The notes beneath the pieces were generated by a model. The model made no database searches. It saw only the letters and a program-made list of their open reading frames with translations, and was not told where the DNA came from. A stretch of DNA of 64,000 nucleotides from Elusimicrobia bacterium GWA2_51_34. Lineage in GTDB: Bacteria > Elusimicrobiota > Elusimicrobia > Elusimicrobiales > UBA9959. The translations under genes and the position numbers were made by a program. Positions 10,101 to 18,519 of this stretch are shown piece by piece; the stretch's first letter is position 1; each line of letters starts with the position of its first letter. Location of the stretch: assembly GCA_001799565.1 (NCBI GenBank), contig MGTS01000037.1, positions 1-64,000 on the forward strand. Direction: 5' to 3'.

Positions 10101-13100
10101 ATTATGTTAGTGTCTTCAAAAGAAATCCGGTTATCAAATGAATTAAGCTTGGCCCAGGAATTAGACAGGACCGTAAGCCAGTAAGTCACATCATTGTCCG
10201 AAGACACGTACACCGTGTAAGAAGTCGTATTGCTTGTCAAGCTACCGTATATTGTTTTGAAGAACATCCTCCGGTTCTGGCAATCGTTGTCGCCGCATTC
10301 TTCAAAGGCGGCCACCGTAACAGCCGAAGACTTGGCTATAACCAGGGGATTTGAAGCGCTTACTGTATAGGTGGTGGTAAAAACCAAATTGCCGGTGATC
10401 ACGGCATTCGTGGTTATCCCAACCCCCACGTCAAAGACGTACGGCATTATGCCCTTACAGGTTCCCGAACTGTCAAGAACCCATTTTTTCCCGGCCGCGC
10501 AGGCATTATTGGGCGGATACGAAGGGGCGGCGGCGCCGGCGGAGGAGATAGTTATTCTCAGGTCGTCGGACGTGTTTTCAATGTTATCATCGCCGGAGTT
10601 TATGTTCCTGTAAACCGGGTTTTCAACCTGAAGCAATAGATTTCCGTCGGTAAGGCCCGGTACTGTAAACATGCCGTCTCCGTCGGTATAAGCAGTTACA
10701 TCACCTATGTTGGCGCGAAGCGACCTGTAATTATTGTTCCATTCAGAAGAAGTATACGTGGAACCGTAAGAGTCGTAACCAAAATATCCGTTCTCCTTGC
10801 CGTTAACCCTGACCTTTACATATGAAAGCGGGTTACCTAAATATTTTATCACACCGGTAAGGGTATAGGTGGCGGGCTGCAAATAATAATTCATATTCAG
10901 AGCCGGCAGCATTACATTGGAAGGCCCAATGCTTCCCCGCTGAGGAAAGTTTTCGTATCCCGCCCTGTTTATATACATATTGAGCGTATCTGTGGCTATT
11001 GAAAGCCCGCTGAAACTGAACCTTCCATTAGTGTCCGAAAGGCCTTCCTGCGAAAAATCGCAGGGGTTCTGGCTGCAGTCATTGTAAACTCTTATCTTCG
11101 CCCCGCTTATGGCATTACCCTGCATATCCCCCACAAAACCGCTGAAATAAACGGAGGCGGTGGAAGTGGTCTGGGTATAATTGGAGGAAGGAGGCATGGC
11201 GCTGGACATATTTACCGCAAATACCGAGCCGGAAGGCACCGCTGTCTGGGGTGACAGGCTTGTTGAAAGCCAGCCGGGGATATTCACGTCTATACCGTAA
11301 GTGCCCGCGGCCAGGTTGGGCACATTGTATATTTCAAGGGTGTCAGCTGTGTCCGTGGCCTTTAAAACCCCGTAAGAAACTCTCTCACGTGTCTGGGTCA
11401 GGTAAATTTCGCCCATTATAAAGGCGCCCCTGTAGATGTTGCTGATGTTAACCTTAACCGTGTTCTGAGGCGCGGCCATGGTTGTCAGTTTGTAGGGCAA
11501 AGACGCGCTTGCTAAAAATGTCTTATTAAAGCTGCCGAACGGGTCCATTACCTGGTCCTTGAAGGTGGGCGTGTAACCGGGCGTAGACAGGGCGACAATA
11601 TAAGAAACGCCCTTTATAACGTCAAACGAAGCGTTGCCTGAACTATTGGTTTTCCCGATATCCATAAAACTCAGGTCGGGCGAACCCTTTGCGTTAAATG
11701 GTATCAGCGCTATATTCACGTCCCCCAAAGGCGAACTGTCCGACTTTTTTGTAACCGCAAGGCTTAAAGAAACTTTATTGTCGGCAAATGGTATTTTCAG
11801 CGCCCTTACCCTCCTCACACTGTTCATATAACTCCAGCTGTCTGTATAGCCGAACAGATATGCCTGGCCGGCGGAATTTAAAGCCGCTGCCGCTCCCGCA
11901 TTACTTTCATTATAATCGCCACCGTATGTAAAGGAGGACTGAAACACAAGGCTGCTATTGAATTTCAAAGCCAACATCTTATTGGTGGTATTATAGAAGG
12001 AATTCTGCACATTTGACGTTCCGGTTACATAAACATTGCCCGTATTAGTGTCAATAGCTATGGAAGCGGCTGTTTCCATATTCCCCGCGTCATACATGGC
12101 CGTATTCAAGAGGGCGAGGTTATTGCTGGATTTCCAGATAAGGAAGTTATTATTCTGGCCGTTATTGGCGGTGGCAAGCACAAAAACATTGCCGTTCGCG
12201 TCAATAGCCACGGAATTAGCCGTATCGTTGCTCATATTGCCCGGCGAGCTGAAGGTAGCCGAGGATATAGTTGTAAAATCCGATTTCAATTTGGCAAGGA
12301 ACATTTTATTCCTGCCGTTTTCATTGTAATAGCCGGTAACAAAGATATAATCCGCACTATCAACCGCAACATCACCGGGATAATCCGGCAAACTGGAAGG
12401 CGCATATGAGCCATAAAGGTACGTCGCGGTTTGGCTCAGACTTGTATTAAACTTCACTATGCCGATATCACTGTTAATGCCGCCTATGGCGTATATATTA
12501 TCGTACGAATCCATGGCCATTGAACCGGATTGTATGTATGCGCCAACATCATAAGGCCCGGAGGCGCTGAAAGTTAAATCTTTATTATATTTCCTCAGGT
12601 TCAGAATGGTGTCCTTTGAATCCAGCGTATAGATAAAGCCGGAAGGGGAGATAAGCATGTCCGACACGTTATGCCCATACTCGTCCATATCGTTGTATAT
12701 AGCTGTGGATATGCCTACAGAACCGGCGCCTGTGCTGAATTTTGTTATGAAGGCCTTTCCGTTGGAATTAGCCAGACCATAAACATAATCACCTTTTCCG
12801 CCCTCGGTATATACCGCCATGGCTTTTGGCTCCATCCAGCCGCCGTTAGAATATGTCACGCCGCCGGCCAGATTGACATTGCCTATAAACCCCTCTCCTA
12901 CCTGCGGGCCATATCTCCTGTCAGTTGTCGGATACCCATCGGCGGGCAAGGAGTCGCCCCCCGGGTCGTCCATAGCTACAAATTGGTACGAATAATGACC
13001 ACCGGCCATACCGGTTGAAACATAAACGCAAGACACGCCCATTCTGTAATCCGCCCCCTCACAGGTCATTACAAAAGGACTGTCGGCTATTTCTACTTCA

Positions 13101-14440
13101 TCTCTGTATATACGGACCTTTACGTATTGGGGGGCATCTCCATCGGGGTCCTGGTACCTGACCTTGTACGTGAAAGTGTCGGCCACAACCCCGTCTTCCG
13201 GGTTTAGGCCGTCATTCCAGTAATTAGTGGTGCTCAGCCATACCAGCCTTGGCGCCCTGTTCAACGTGGAACCCGCGTCAAATCTCACGGTCGCCACATC
13301 AGCGTTCGTGCTGTAGCCGTTATACCTGTCGGACTGCCCCGTAACATAAACATGGCTGGAGTTATCCACTGCCACGCTTACAGGATAATCATTCTCCCCG
13401 CCGTCCATAAAAAATGAATTCTTGAAACTCAGATCGTCCGTATCAAGGATAAATGCCCCGTAATCCAGGTTGCCGTTATTGCTTATGAAAGCGGCTGCCG
13501 CCAGGTTGGTGTGCATATCCACCGCCAATCCACTCAGCATGCCATACCCCGGGTTTATGAATGTGGCTGTGAAAGGAGAGTTAAGGAGGTTATCATATTT
13601 CAGGGTATCCAGCGCCCAGCTATCGCACATATAGGTCACCGGATCGCATACCTGCCTGCTGTTCGCCAGAAACACAGCCTGTGTCACAGGTTCCACGGAC
13701 ATGAAATAATTTCCGCCGGTATTTGAAGTTGAAACAACAACGGAACTAGACACGACAATAGGGCCGGTAGTAAATTTCTTCAATGTTTTAATACCATCAA
13801 CCGCTGCCAATACATACACATTGGAAGCAAAATCCAAGCTGAGCTTTTCACAATTACTATAGGAGCCCTCAGTGTCATAATATGTCGTGCCCGCCGTTAA
13901 ATCAGCGCTTAGCGGCAGTATTGAAAATTTGTCGGTAGAGAAACAAGCGAATAAACCTGAATTACTGGCGACTATGTCACCGGGGGAAAGGTAGTTGGCA
14001 GGGTCGGAAAAAGAAGCGGAGGACGTAAAAACAAGGTCATTGCTATACCTGGAAATTAACATTTCATTCCTGCCGGTATCATTGTTCCACCATGAACCCA
14101 GGGCATAAACATTTTCGGTTGACGGCATTATTGCCAGTTTCAGGTAGTTTACTCCGTTCGTAGACGCCAAAGTAACCGAGGACGTAATTACACCGGCTGA
14201 ACTATACCTCAATATATAGTAATTCGGGTAGGTGTTAGCCAGAACATAAACAAAAGGCCCCCCGGCCGTTACGCTATCTACTTTTATATCGGAAGCGGAA
14301 TCCCAATCAGTTGTGCCGAAAACGGCGCCGCTTGAAACGGAGAAATCTCCGCTGATGAACCCGCCCGCGCTTTGTGCCCGGCACAGGGAGGCGGGCAGAA
14401 TTAAAACCAAGGCCAAAATAATTTTTTTAATGTTGAACAT
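7181..14440 (-). CDS. Giant secreted multidomain surface protein (2419 aa)
   Basis: Signal peptide at residues 1-22. Two propeller-like regions rich in repeated VYVTG/VYVLA-type strands lie at about 25-390 and 520-890, separated by an Ig-like stretch (WNDGLNPEDGV, about 400-510). Then follow at least six carboxypeptidase-regulatory-like beta-sandwich domains (patterns such as SDTNGRFSFSGL, TDGDGMFTVPGL, ADSSGAFVVENLP) between about 890 and 2000. From about residue 2300 the tail (NMPNPFN, YNVAGEKVRTI, WDGKNDNGSNCASGVYF) is a FlgD-Ig/T9SS-like C-terminal domain. It is probably exported to the surface with help of the PorV-like protein encoded next. AGGAGAAT precedes the ATG. No enzyme active site recognised; an adhesin or structural role is inference. 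Confidence 0.9.
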   Translation of the reverse strand: MFNIKKIILALVLILPASLCRAQSAGGFISGDFSVSSGAVFGTTDWDSASDIKVDSVTAGGPFVYVLANTYPNYYILRYSSAGVITSSVTLASTNGVNYLKLAIMPSTENVYALGSWWNNDTGRNEMLISRYSNDLVFTSSASFSDPANYLSPGDIVASNSGLFACFSTDKFSILPLSADLTAGTTYYDTEGSYSNCEKLSLDFASNVYVLAAVDGIKTLKKFTTGPIVVSSSVVVSTSNTGGNYFMSVEPVTQAVFLANSRQVCDPVTYMCDSWALDTLKYDNLLNSPFTATFINPGYGMLSGLAVDMHTNLAAAAFISNNGNLDYGAFILDTDDLSFKNSFFMDGGENDYPVSVAVDNSSHVYVTGQSDRYNGYSTNADVATVRFDAGSTLNRAPRLVWLSTTNYWNDGLNPEDGVVADTFTYKVRYQDPDGDAPQYVKVRIYRDEVEIADSPFVMTCEGADYRMGVSCVYVSTGMAGGHYSYQFVAMDDPGGDSLPADGYPTTDRRYGPQVGEGFIGNVNLAGGVTYSNGGWMEPKAMAVYTEGGKGDYVYGLANSNGKAFITKFSTGAGSVGISTAIYNDMDEYGHNVSDMLISPSGFIYTLDSKDTILNLRKYNKDLTFSASGPYDVGAYIQSGSMAMDSYDNIYAIGGINSDIGIVKFNTSLSQTATYLYGSYAPSSLPDYPGDVAVDSADYIFVTGYYNENGRNKMFLAKLKSDFTTISSATFSSPGNMSNDTANSVAIDANGNVFVLATANNGQNNNFLIWKSSNNLALLNTAMYDAGNMETAASIAIDTNTGNVYVTGTSNVQNSFYNTTNKMLALKFNSSLVFQSSFTYGGDYNESNAGAAAALNSAGQAYLFGYTDSWSYMNSVRRVRALKIPFADNKVSLSLAVTKKSDSSPLGDVNIALIPFNAKGSPDLSFMDIGKTNSSGNASFDVIKGVSYIVALSTPGYTPTFKDQVMDPFGSFNKTFLASASLPYKLTTMAAPQNTVKVNISNIYRGAFIMGEIYLTQTRERVSYGVLKATDTADTLEIYNVPNLAAGTYGIDVNIPGWLSTSLSPQTAVPSGSVFAVNMSSAMPPSSNYTQTTSTASVYFSGFVGDMQGNAISGAKIRVYNDCSQNPCDFSQEGLSDTNGRFSFSGLSIATDTLNMYINRAGYENFPQRGSIGPSNVMLPALNMNYYLQPATYTLTGVIKYLGNPLSYVKVRVNGKENGYFGYDSYGSTYTSSEWNNNYRSLRANIGDVTAYTDGDGMFTVPGLTDGNLLLQVENPVYRNINSGDDNIENTSDDLRITISSAGAAAPSYPPNNACAAGKKWVLDSSGTCKGIMPYVFDVGVGITTNAVITGNLVFTTTYTVSASNPLVIAKSSAVTVAAFEECGDNDCQNRRMFFKTIYGSLTSNTTSYTVYVSSDNDVTYWLTVLSNSWAKLNSFDNRISFEDTNIIIRNLNLTPSGRVTGLLKYPDGSTYKPGDNNWPRIELSGENVSFNEGGSINEAGTFEFANIPPGKYSLSIRIAVSTSNPYAPAEVDNIVVNAGKTTNVNVSLETGLFVQPQIFGLPVISTAAWSYHIIAVPSGQKMNQKYITELFFDNPAYSFDYSTATVPATWSKLVMPQGQYDFYLLIGSRYCTPDDSKCVAENYSQFANFMGKARNVAVKPDTENLNLGTVGQPIPVSILGSVGQTEISGWVKGANIFTDSDFARMFANFDSEIMPLIPALMVYDTAGELKGFSHVLPDATGIIGFESSIQSQDKEMMRDIIRNGNMRYSLWGLPPGKYTAVFANPNYPPVTKNITLPDESLYNFDFDLASISIGGLRGVVMSSTTPSMYLRNASVYVKGRITEKYLIADSSGAFVVENLPTGVYKLEIAMDGFVKTGKKVHLAKDDSLVLPVFYLEPSTSTIVGKVLLTKFPNPTTKEGIKVSAYDETLNITNPQSYLPTIEDLTDENGLFELKGVIPGHNYKVAVIETGKMTFSTVTLVSSGQNPMGDIVLLDLPPQIMVKLRRNADSPRKVDVIINSPKELLSIPACAFNPGAVYDPSSASSLMLVAGPNNSFVGQFTTSISDRYYAVYVTVGDITKMEKTLIYDSVSNSKTEQYVQDISLVGGSAFMDQEKEEYSGIELDPGSLTQTSTEQVQLDDLVGGFFRTLPNVRTVKTDRGDITIAAAIEELMASEIYNIDLSNAQANKSFALTLKYDKEKVTNTNALKLYQYDTATGQWQEVPGTYSVDPMLGTVSVDVDSLESAFEGATGGATPLSRKAHKMSAISPKGYYVPSAASGSQTGQFAVFTANPATNTPAFSSSFEVYNMPNPFNLKSKNVVLSGDVGTSGIANPYPTAGTVIKYNLPAGKTGNLKFVIYNVAGEKVRTIDEGLRPENSVYYSEWDGKNDNGSNCASGVYFMLTYLDGKKLANKAHKMAIIK

Positions 14441-14493
14441 AAATTCTCCTAAAATAACCCCGCTATAGCAGCCTTTTTACCTACGGCTTACGG

Positions 14494-14570
14494 CTTTCCG
14501 CCGAAGGCGGACCCGCCAGGCTGTTTGGCGGGAAAGCTTATGGCAGAACTGCGCCGTGCGGCGCAGTTCT
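14494..14570. terminator. Hairpin cluster after the barrel gene
   Basis: Small stems TCCGCC/GGCGGA (14494-14508) and CCCGCC/GGCGGG lie next to a perfect 12-bp stem, AGAACTGCGCCG with its complement, at 14545-14570, closed by TG. The last stem overlaps the stop codon of the barrel gene. No long T run follows, so it may stabilise or process the operon mRNA rather than end it. Confidence 0.55.
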
Positions 14571-15825
14571 AGAACTCCCACTCCACTCCCGCCAGATAAG
14601 TGTCGGCCTTGTAGTTATATCTGTAATTGGCCTCGTACCGCATATTAGAAGAGGAAAGCTGGTAATTGTAGGAGGCCCTGGCGAAAAATCTGTTGTATAC
14701 CGGGTAGCGGACAAAAAGGGAACTCAGCCATACGGTCTGATTTATCTTTGACTCTCCGTAAGCGCCGCTTTCATCCTGTTTCAGACGGCCGGAGTAATAA
14801 AGCCGCTTCCATTCAACGCCAAGGCCGAACTGCGCGCCGTTCTTTAAATTAAAGTTCATGGCCGGAGCGAGCCCCAGTTCAATGTAACTGTAATAATCCT
14901 TTATATACTGCGTCCTTGAGGAATCGTAGGAGTTCTGGTTTGAACTGAGCCAGGAAACGTTTGATTTAAGCGAAAGAAAGAGCGGCTTCATGGCTCGCGT
15001 CATCTTTAAACCCCAGGACTGCGCATACTCAGAGCGCTTATCGCTTTCAAACGAGCCGGCTGAGGAAACCAGGCTCTGGTCGCCGTATGTACGATAGGTA
15101 AAGTCGTAAGAAGCGCTCATTACCAGCGGCTCAGGAAACCAGGTGTAGGCGAACCCAAGGCGGTGGTTGGCGTTATCCATGGTATTGACGCCGGCGTTGA
15201 CTGAAAGCTCGTTGAAAGTGGTGGTATCTATTATGCTGACCGACTGGGAAAGCAAAGTGGCGTAATTGGGATATTTAACCTGGTAAAAGTCGTAGGACTC
15301 GCTGAAAGTGCCGTGCGGCCGTTCCTGTTCGGCCTCAAAGCCGAATGAGAGCGTGTTATAATCAAAAAGCCCGTCATTCCATTTCTCGTCTTTGGTTTCC
15401 CTGACCAGCGCCTTTGAGTAGGAAATTCTGGGTTTATATTTATTAAATTCGTCGGCGTAGATATATTTAAGCGAAATAGTGTGAGTCTGGCGCTGGCGGG
15501 TAAGCACTCCGCCGCCGGCAAGTTCCTGTATATCCTGCGTGCCGGAATAATTGCCCGAGTATACAGGAACAAGCTCGTGAGAGTCTGAAAATTTTATGAC
15601 CGGCGAGACAAAGGCGTCAAAGCGGCCCTGGAAAGTGGCGGCCTCGGAGTCAAGATAATACTTGCCGCCGAGTATTGACACATCCATTACAGGCGTCACC
15701 TTAATTTGGGCAAAAAGCGAGGGTAGAGGGGTTAGGGTAGAGGGTAGAGTAAAGAAGAGGAAAAGTCCGCCAATTTTCATTACCGAAATTTTTATATTTT
15801 TCATATTCTCAGATTTCCCACGCAT
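14569..15825 (-). CDS. Outer-membrane beta-barrel protein, unknown family
   Basis: 418 residues. A charged N-terminus and hydrophobic signal segment end at about residue 40 (SLFAQ). Alternating aromatic strands continue to a final YLAGVEWEF, the C-terminal aromatic expected of a BAM substrate. GGAGG lies six bases before the ATG, which fixes the start at 15825. It lies between a FecR-domain gene and the giant secreted protein gene, all on the same strand, so a role in building or anchoring that surface system is likely but unproven. Part of the signal peptide is written in a 7-bp word repeat (15719-15753). Confidence 0.8.
   Translation of the reverse strand: MRGKSENMKNIKISVMKIGGLFLFFTLPSTLTPLPSLFAQIKVTPVMDVSILGGKYYLDSEAATFQGRFDAFVSPVIKFSDSHELVPVYSGNYSGTQDIQELAGGGVLTRQRQTHTISLKYIYADEFNKYKPRISYSKALVRETKDEKWNDGLFDYNTLSFGFEAEQERPHGTFSESYDFYQVKYPNYATLLSQSVSIIDTTTFNELSVNAGVNTMDNANHRLGFAYTWFPEPLVMSASYDFTYRTYGDQSLVSSAGSFESDKRSEYAQSWGLKMTRAMKPLFLSLKSNVSWLSSNQNSYDSSRTQYIKDYYSYIELGLAPAMNFNLKNGAQFGLGVEWKRLYYSGRLKQDESGAYGESKINQTVWLSSLFVRYPVYNRFFARASYNYQLSSSNMRYEANYRYNYKADTYLAGVEWEF
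15719..15753 (-). repeat. Heptamer word repeat coding for a signal peptide
   Basis: Tandem 7-bp units agggtag, aggggtt, agggtag, agggtag and agtaaag lie within the barrel gene and are read on the other strand as the LPSTLTPLPSL part of its signal peptide. The same word forms intergenic hairpins at 21095, 41615 and 56210. Confidence 0.75.
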
Positions 15826-15875
15826 TATTCCTCCAAAAATTCAGACTATTGCAACTCTTGGCCGTTTGCTTTTTA

Positions 15876-15934
15876 CACTACCGGCTACCGATTACTGGTT
15901 ACTGAATACCCTCTCCCCTCTACCCTATACCCTG
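15876..15934. repeat. Degenerate word repeats between FecR and barrel genes
   Basis: Words ctaccgg/ctaccga/ttactgg are followed by cctctcc/cctctac/cctatac heptamers. The first half resembles the element at 954-1040 and the second the arm at 21172-21199. The inverted partner of the second half is the coding repeat at 15719-15753, 120 bases away, so this may be one split hairpin spanning the gene start. Confidence 0.5.
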
Positions 15935-15936
15935 CC

Positions 15937-17373
15937 TTAGAACCTCAGCAGGCCGGCGTCTTTCAGCATCTTGGCCGAGTACATCACGTCTATAGTTCGC
16001 CCGCCGAAAAGAGAGCTGGTATATACCCGCTCAAAGTTAAGGCGGTCGGTTATCTGGTCCAGGGTTTCCCCCCCGCCAAGGCCCGCGCCGAAATCGCCGG
16101 CGGAAAGTATTTTCCCGTCGTCAAAAAGCACAAAATCCTCCGCCTGTATCCAGGTGCCTTCGTTAAAAGTGTTTTTTGAAACACTATGATAAACGTCGCC
16201 GCTGGCTGAAGAAACCAGCCCGGAACCGCCCAGGTAGGTAATGGGATTATCGGCCACTCCGGTGGCCATATTGGAGTTGGTGGCTGTCCATATCAATTTG
16301 CCCAGACCGCCATTGTCATCGGCTTCGGAAGGCCCCGCGGCATAAAATGAATAGTTACCGAAAACCAACTGGTACGCGGGATTGGAGGAAAGACCGTTAT
16401 ATACCATTCTGCCGCCGGAGGCGTCCTCGGTCACTTTATCCAGGGTGTTGGACATAACGCTGTTCATGTCTGTCAGTTGCCACTGCGGAGCGGTGGAGCC
16501 GGGCGAAGAGATCATGTTGGCGGTCGCCAGCGACAGATCCCCGGGCAGGGCCGTATTGAAGGTGAAAAGTATCTTGCCGAAGTCAAAGCGGTTGTCGCGG
16601 GTGTTAAGCACCACATACTTGAACTGGTTGGCCGAGGGCCTGGTGGTGTATTCCTCCATCCTCACGCGGTTGCCGAAAGCGTCTATAGCCGTTTTGCGGT
16701 TCTGGTATTCGGCCGACTGTATTTCAGCCTGGGCGGAGGCCAGCACAGCCTCTTTTGAGATCTCACTGTATATCTCGCGCCGGGCGAGCGCCTTTGAGTC
16801 GCCGGAGGCTGATTCCATGCTGGCAGGCGGGTTCGGATTATTCCGGGGTTCTTGCATCCGGCCGCGCATGGGGACGCTGGCGAACTGCCCTTCGCGCACC
16901 ATGGCCGTGGCGCCAGAGCGGTCGCCCGTGAGCACACTGCCTTCCTGCACTTCAACCGTGGTATTTCCATCACCGTCCGCCGAAACGGTAAAATCCGTGC
17001 CGCGCACGGCGCAGACGGCTGACGGCGTTCTTACCTCAAATTTTTTGGAAAATTTCTTTACCCAGGAACGCACCCTGCCGAAATAAAGCCCCAAGGATAC
17101 GGTCTCTTTATTTTCAGTGGTCACTTTGAAAGCGGACATAGGCGCCACTTTTACCCTTGAACCGTCGTCCATGTAAATTTCAAGAGTGGAGGCCCGCGCC
17201 GTGCGCAATTCATCGCCGGAGGCAAGCGCCGTTTTATCTTCGCCCGATACGCGCTCCCAGCCGGCCGCGCCGGCCTTTTTTAAATCCACCTCTCCGCGCC
17301 AGGAAGAGATGTAAGCGGCCTGAACAAAACCTGAAAAAACAAAAGTCATAGCCAAAGATAATAAATATCTCAT
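15937..17373 (-). CDS. FecR-domain periplasmic protein
   Basis: 478 residues from the ATG at 17373. This start is preferred over an in-frame TTG at 17391 because AAGGAG precedes it. The signal peptide ends near GFVQA. A FecR-like domain lies at about residues 25-150 (ALASGDELRTA, LGLYFGRVRSWVK, VRTPSAVCAVRGTDF), followed by a Gln/Asn-containing region and a C-terminal domain I do not recognise. FecR domains in Bacteroidota relay signals to sigma factors, but free-standing secreted FecR proteins are common in other diderms; no sigma or anti-sigma gene is adjacent. First gene after the promoter at 17497-17525. Confidence 0.85.
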   Translation of the reverse strand: MRYLLSLAMTFVFSGFVQAAYISSWRGEVDLKKAGAAGWERVSGEDKTALASGDELRTARASTLEIYMDDGSRVKVAPMSAFKVTTENKETVSLGLYFGRVRSWVKKFSKKFEVRTPSAVCAVRGTDFTVSADGDGNTTVEVQEGSVLTGDRSGATAMVREGQFASVPMRGRMQEPRNNPNPPASMESASGDSKALARREIYSEISKEAVLASAQAEIQSAEYQNRKTAIDAFGNRVRMEEYTTRPSANQFKYVVLNTRDNRFDFGKILFTFNTALPGDLSLATANMISSPGSTAPQWQLTDMNSVMSNTLDKVTEDASGGRMVYNGLSSNPAYQLVFGNYSFYAAGPSEADDNGGLGKLIWTATNSNMATGVADNPITYLGGSGLVSSASGDVYHSVSKNTFNEGTWIQAEDFVLFDDGKILSAGDFGAGLGGGETLDQITDRLNFERVYTSSLFGGRTIDVMYSAKMLKDAGLLRF

Positions 17374-17496
17374 TTTTAAACTCCTTCTCAATAAACGCGG
17401 TAGTAAGAAAACAAAGCGACACAGAATGGAAGGTGAAATTTTATATCGTATTCCCGGAAACGGAATGTGTTCCGAAACAGGTTACGCATGGGTAAT

Positions 17497-17525
17497 ATTA
17501 TATACGCTCTGCCTGGAACTGTCAA
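17497..17525 (-). promoter_or_regulatory. Consensus sigma70-type promoter of the FecR/secretion cluster
   Basis: On the minus strand TTGACA (17525-17520) and TATAAT (17502-17497) are separated by exactly 17 bases, a perfect match to the housekeeping consensus. Transcription would start near 17490, giving a leader of about 115 bases before the FecR gene. A CGGAA/TTCCG inverted motif lies in the leader near 17461-17474. It could drive the whole cluster down to 6195. Confidence 0.85.
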
Positions 17526-17578
17526 CATAACTTCAGATACATCAGGAAAACTGGGACTTGAACTTTAAAACCCTTCAA

Positions 17579-18499
17579 CTACCGCTCGCAGATATCGCAG
17601 GAGGAATTCTCAGTCATTTCGCTTTCCACCTGGAAAGCCGAGTGGCGTATGTCAAATTTTTCCGAGGCAAGACAAACGGCTTTTTTAAGCGCCTGTGCTG
17701 CCAACGCCTGATCTTTTACCAGCAGGTGGGCGCTGAGCGCGTTAAAGCCTGAAGACAGGCTCCACACATGCAGTTCATGCACGCCCAAAACCCCTTCAAT
17801 GGCCAAAAGCGCGGTTTCCAGCTCGCTTATGTCAAGGCGCGGGGGCGCCCCTTCCATGAGAATATGCAGGGTTTCGGCCATCAGGCGGGAAGAGCTGTAA
17901 AGGATGAGCGCTATTATAAGGAGAGAAACAACGGTATCGGCCCTGTAGTAGCCGGTAAAATGAATCACCAGCCCTGCCGCTATAACACCCACCGAACCGG
18001 CCAAATCGCTTAAGACATGAAGGAAAGCGCCTTTTATATTTATGTTGTGTTCCTTCTCAGAGTGCAGAAACCAGGCGGAAGCGATATTGGCAAACAGGCC
18101 CAGAAAAGCGATCATAAGCATCGGTCCCGAAAGTACGGGCTCCGGGTGTTTAAACCTGTCGTAAACTTCCCTCAGCATGTAGCCGGCAACCCCCCACAAA
18201 AGCAAAGCGTTAATGAGCGCCGCCACCACCTCGGCGCGGCGGTAGCCGAAGGTGCGCTTTGCATCCGGCCGCAAAGCCGCTACTTTTGAGGTAAAAAAGC
18301 TGAGGGCTAAAGCGGTTACGTCGCTTACCATATGCAGAGCGTCGCTTAAAAGCGAGATGCTGCCGGTAAGCAGCCCGCCTATTAACTCAACCGCGGCAAA
18401 AACCGCGGTTATAAAAAAAGCCGCTCTTATGGATTTTCTTTCCCGGCTGTGACCCTGGCTCTGTCCGCAACTGTGGTCGTGATGGTGATGGCCGCTCAT
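17579..18499 (-). CDS. CDF-family cation efflux transporter (CzcD/ZitB-like)
   Basis: 306 residues. Histidine-rich N-terminus (SGHHHHDH), six predicted membrane helices, and a C-terminal cytoplasmic ferredoxin-like domain (LDISELETALLAIEGVLGVHELHVW). HxxxD metal-site motifs are seen in helix 2 (HMVSD, residues 56-60) and helix 5 (HVLSD), as in Zn2+/H+ antiporters. Likely exports Zn2+ or related divalent ions from the cytoplasm. The next gene is divergent and begins only about 20-70 bases away. The 187 bases between its 3' end and the FecR gene hold the FecR promoter. Confidence 0.92.
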   Translation of the reverse strand: MSGHHHHDHSCGQSQGHSRERKSIRAAFFITAVFAAVELIGGLLTGSISLLSDALHMVSDVTALALSFFTSKVAALRPDAKRTFGYRRAEVVAALINALLLWGVAGYMLREVYDRFKHPEPVLSGPMLMIAFLGLFANIASAWFLHSEKEHNINIKGAFLHVLSDLAGSVGVIAAGLVIHFTGYYRADTVVSLLIIALILYSSSRLMAETLHILMEGAPPRLDISELETALLAIEGVLGVHELHVWSLSSGFNALSAHLLVKDQALAAQALKKAVCLASEKFDIRHSAFQVESEMTENSSCDICER

Positions 18500-18519
18500 G
18501 CTTTAAATTCTACAACAAT

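Noticed and set aside
16382-17086. Open frame of 234 codons opposite the FecR gene
   Set aside because: No start signal or family; the FecR frame has signal peptide, domain and promoter.
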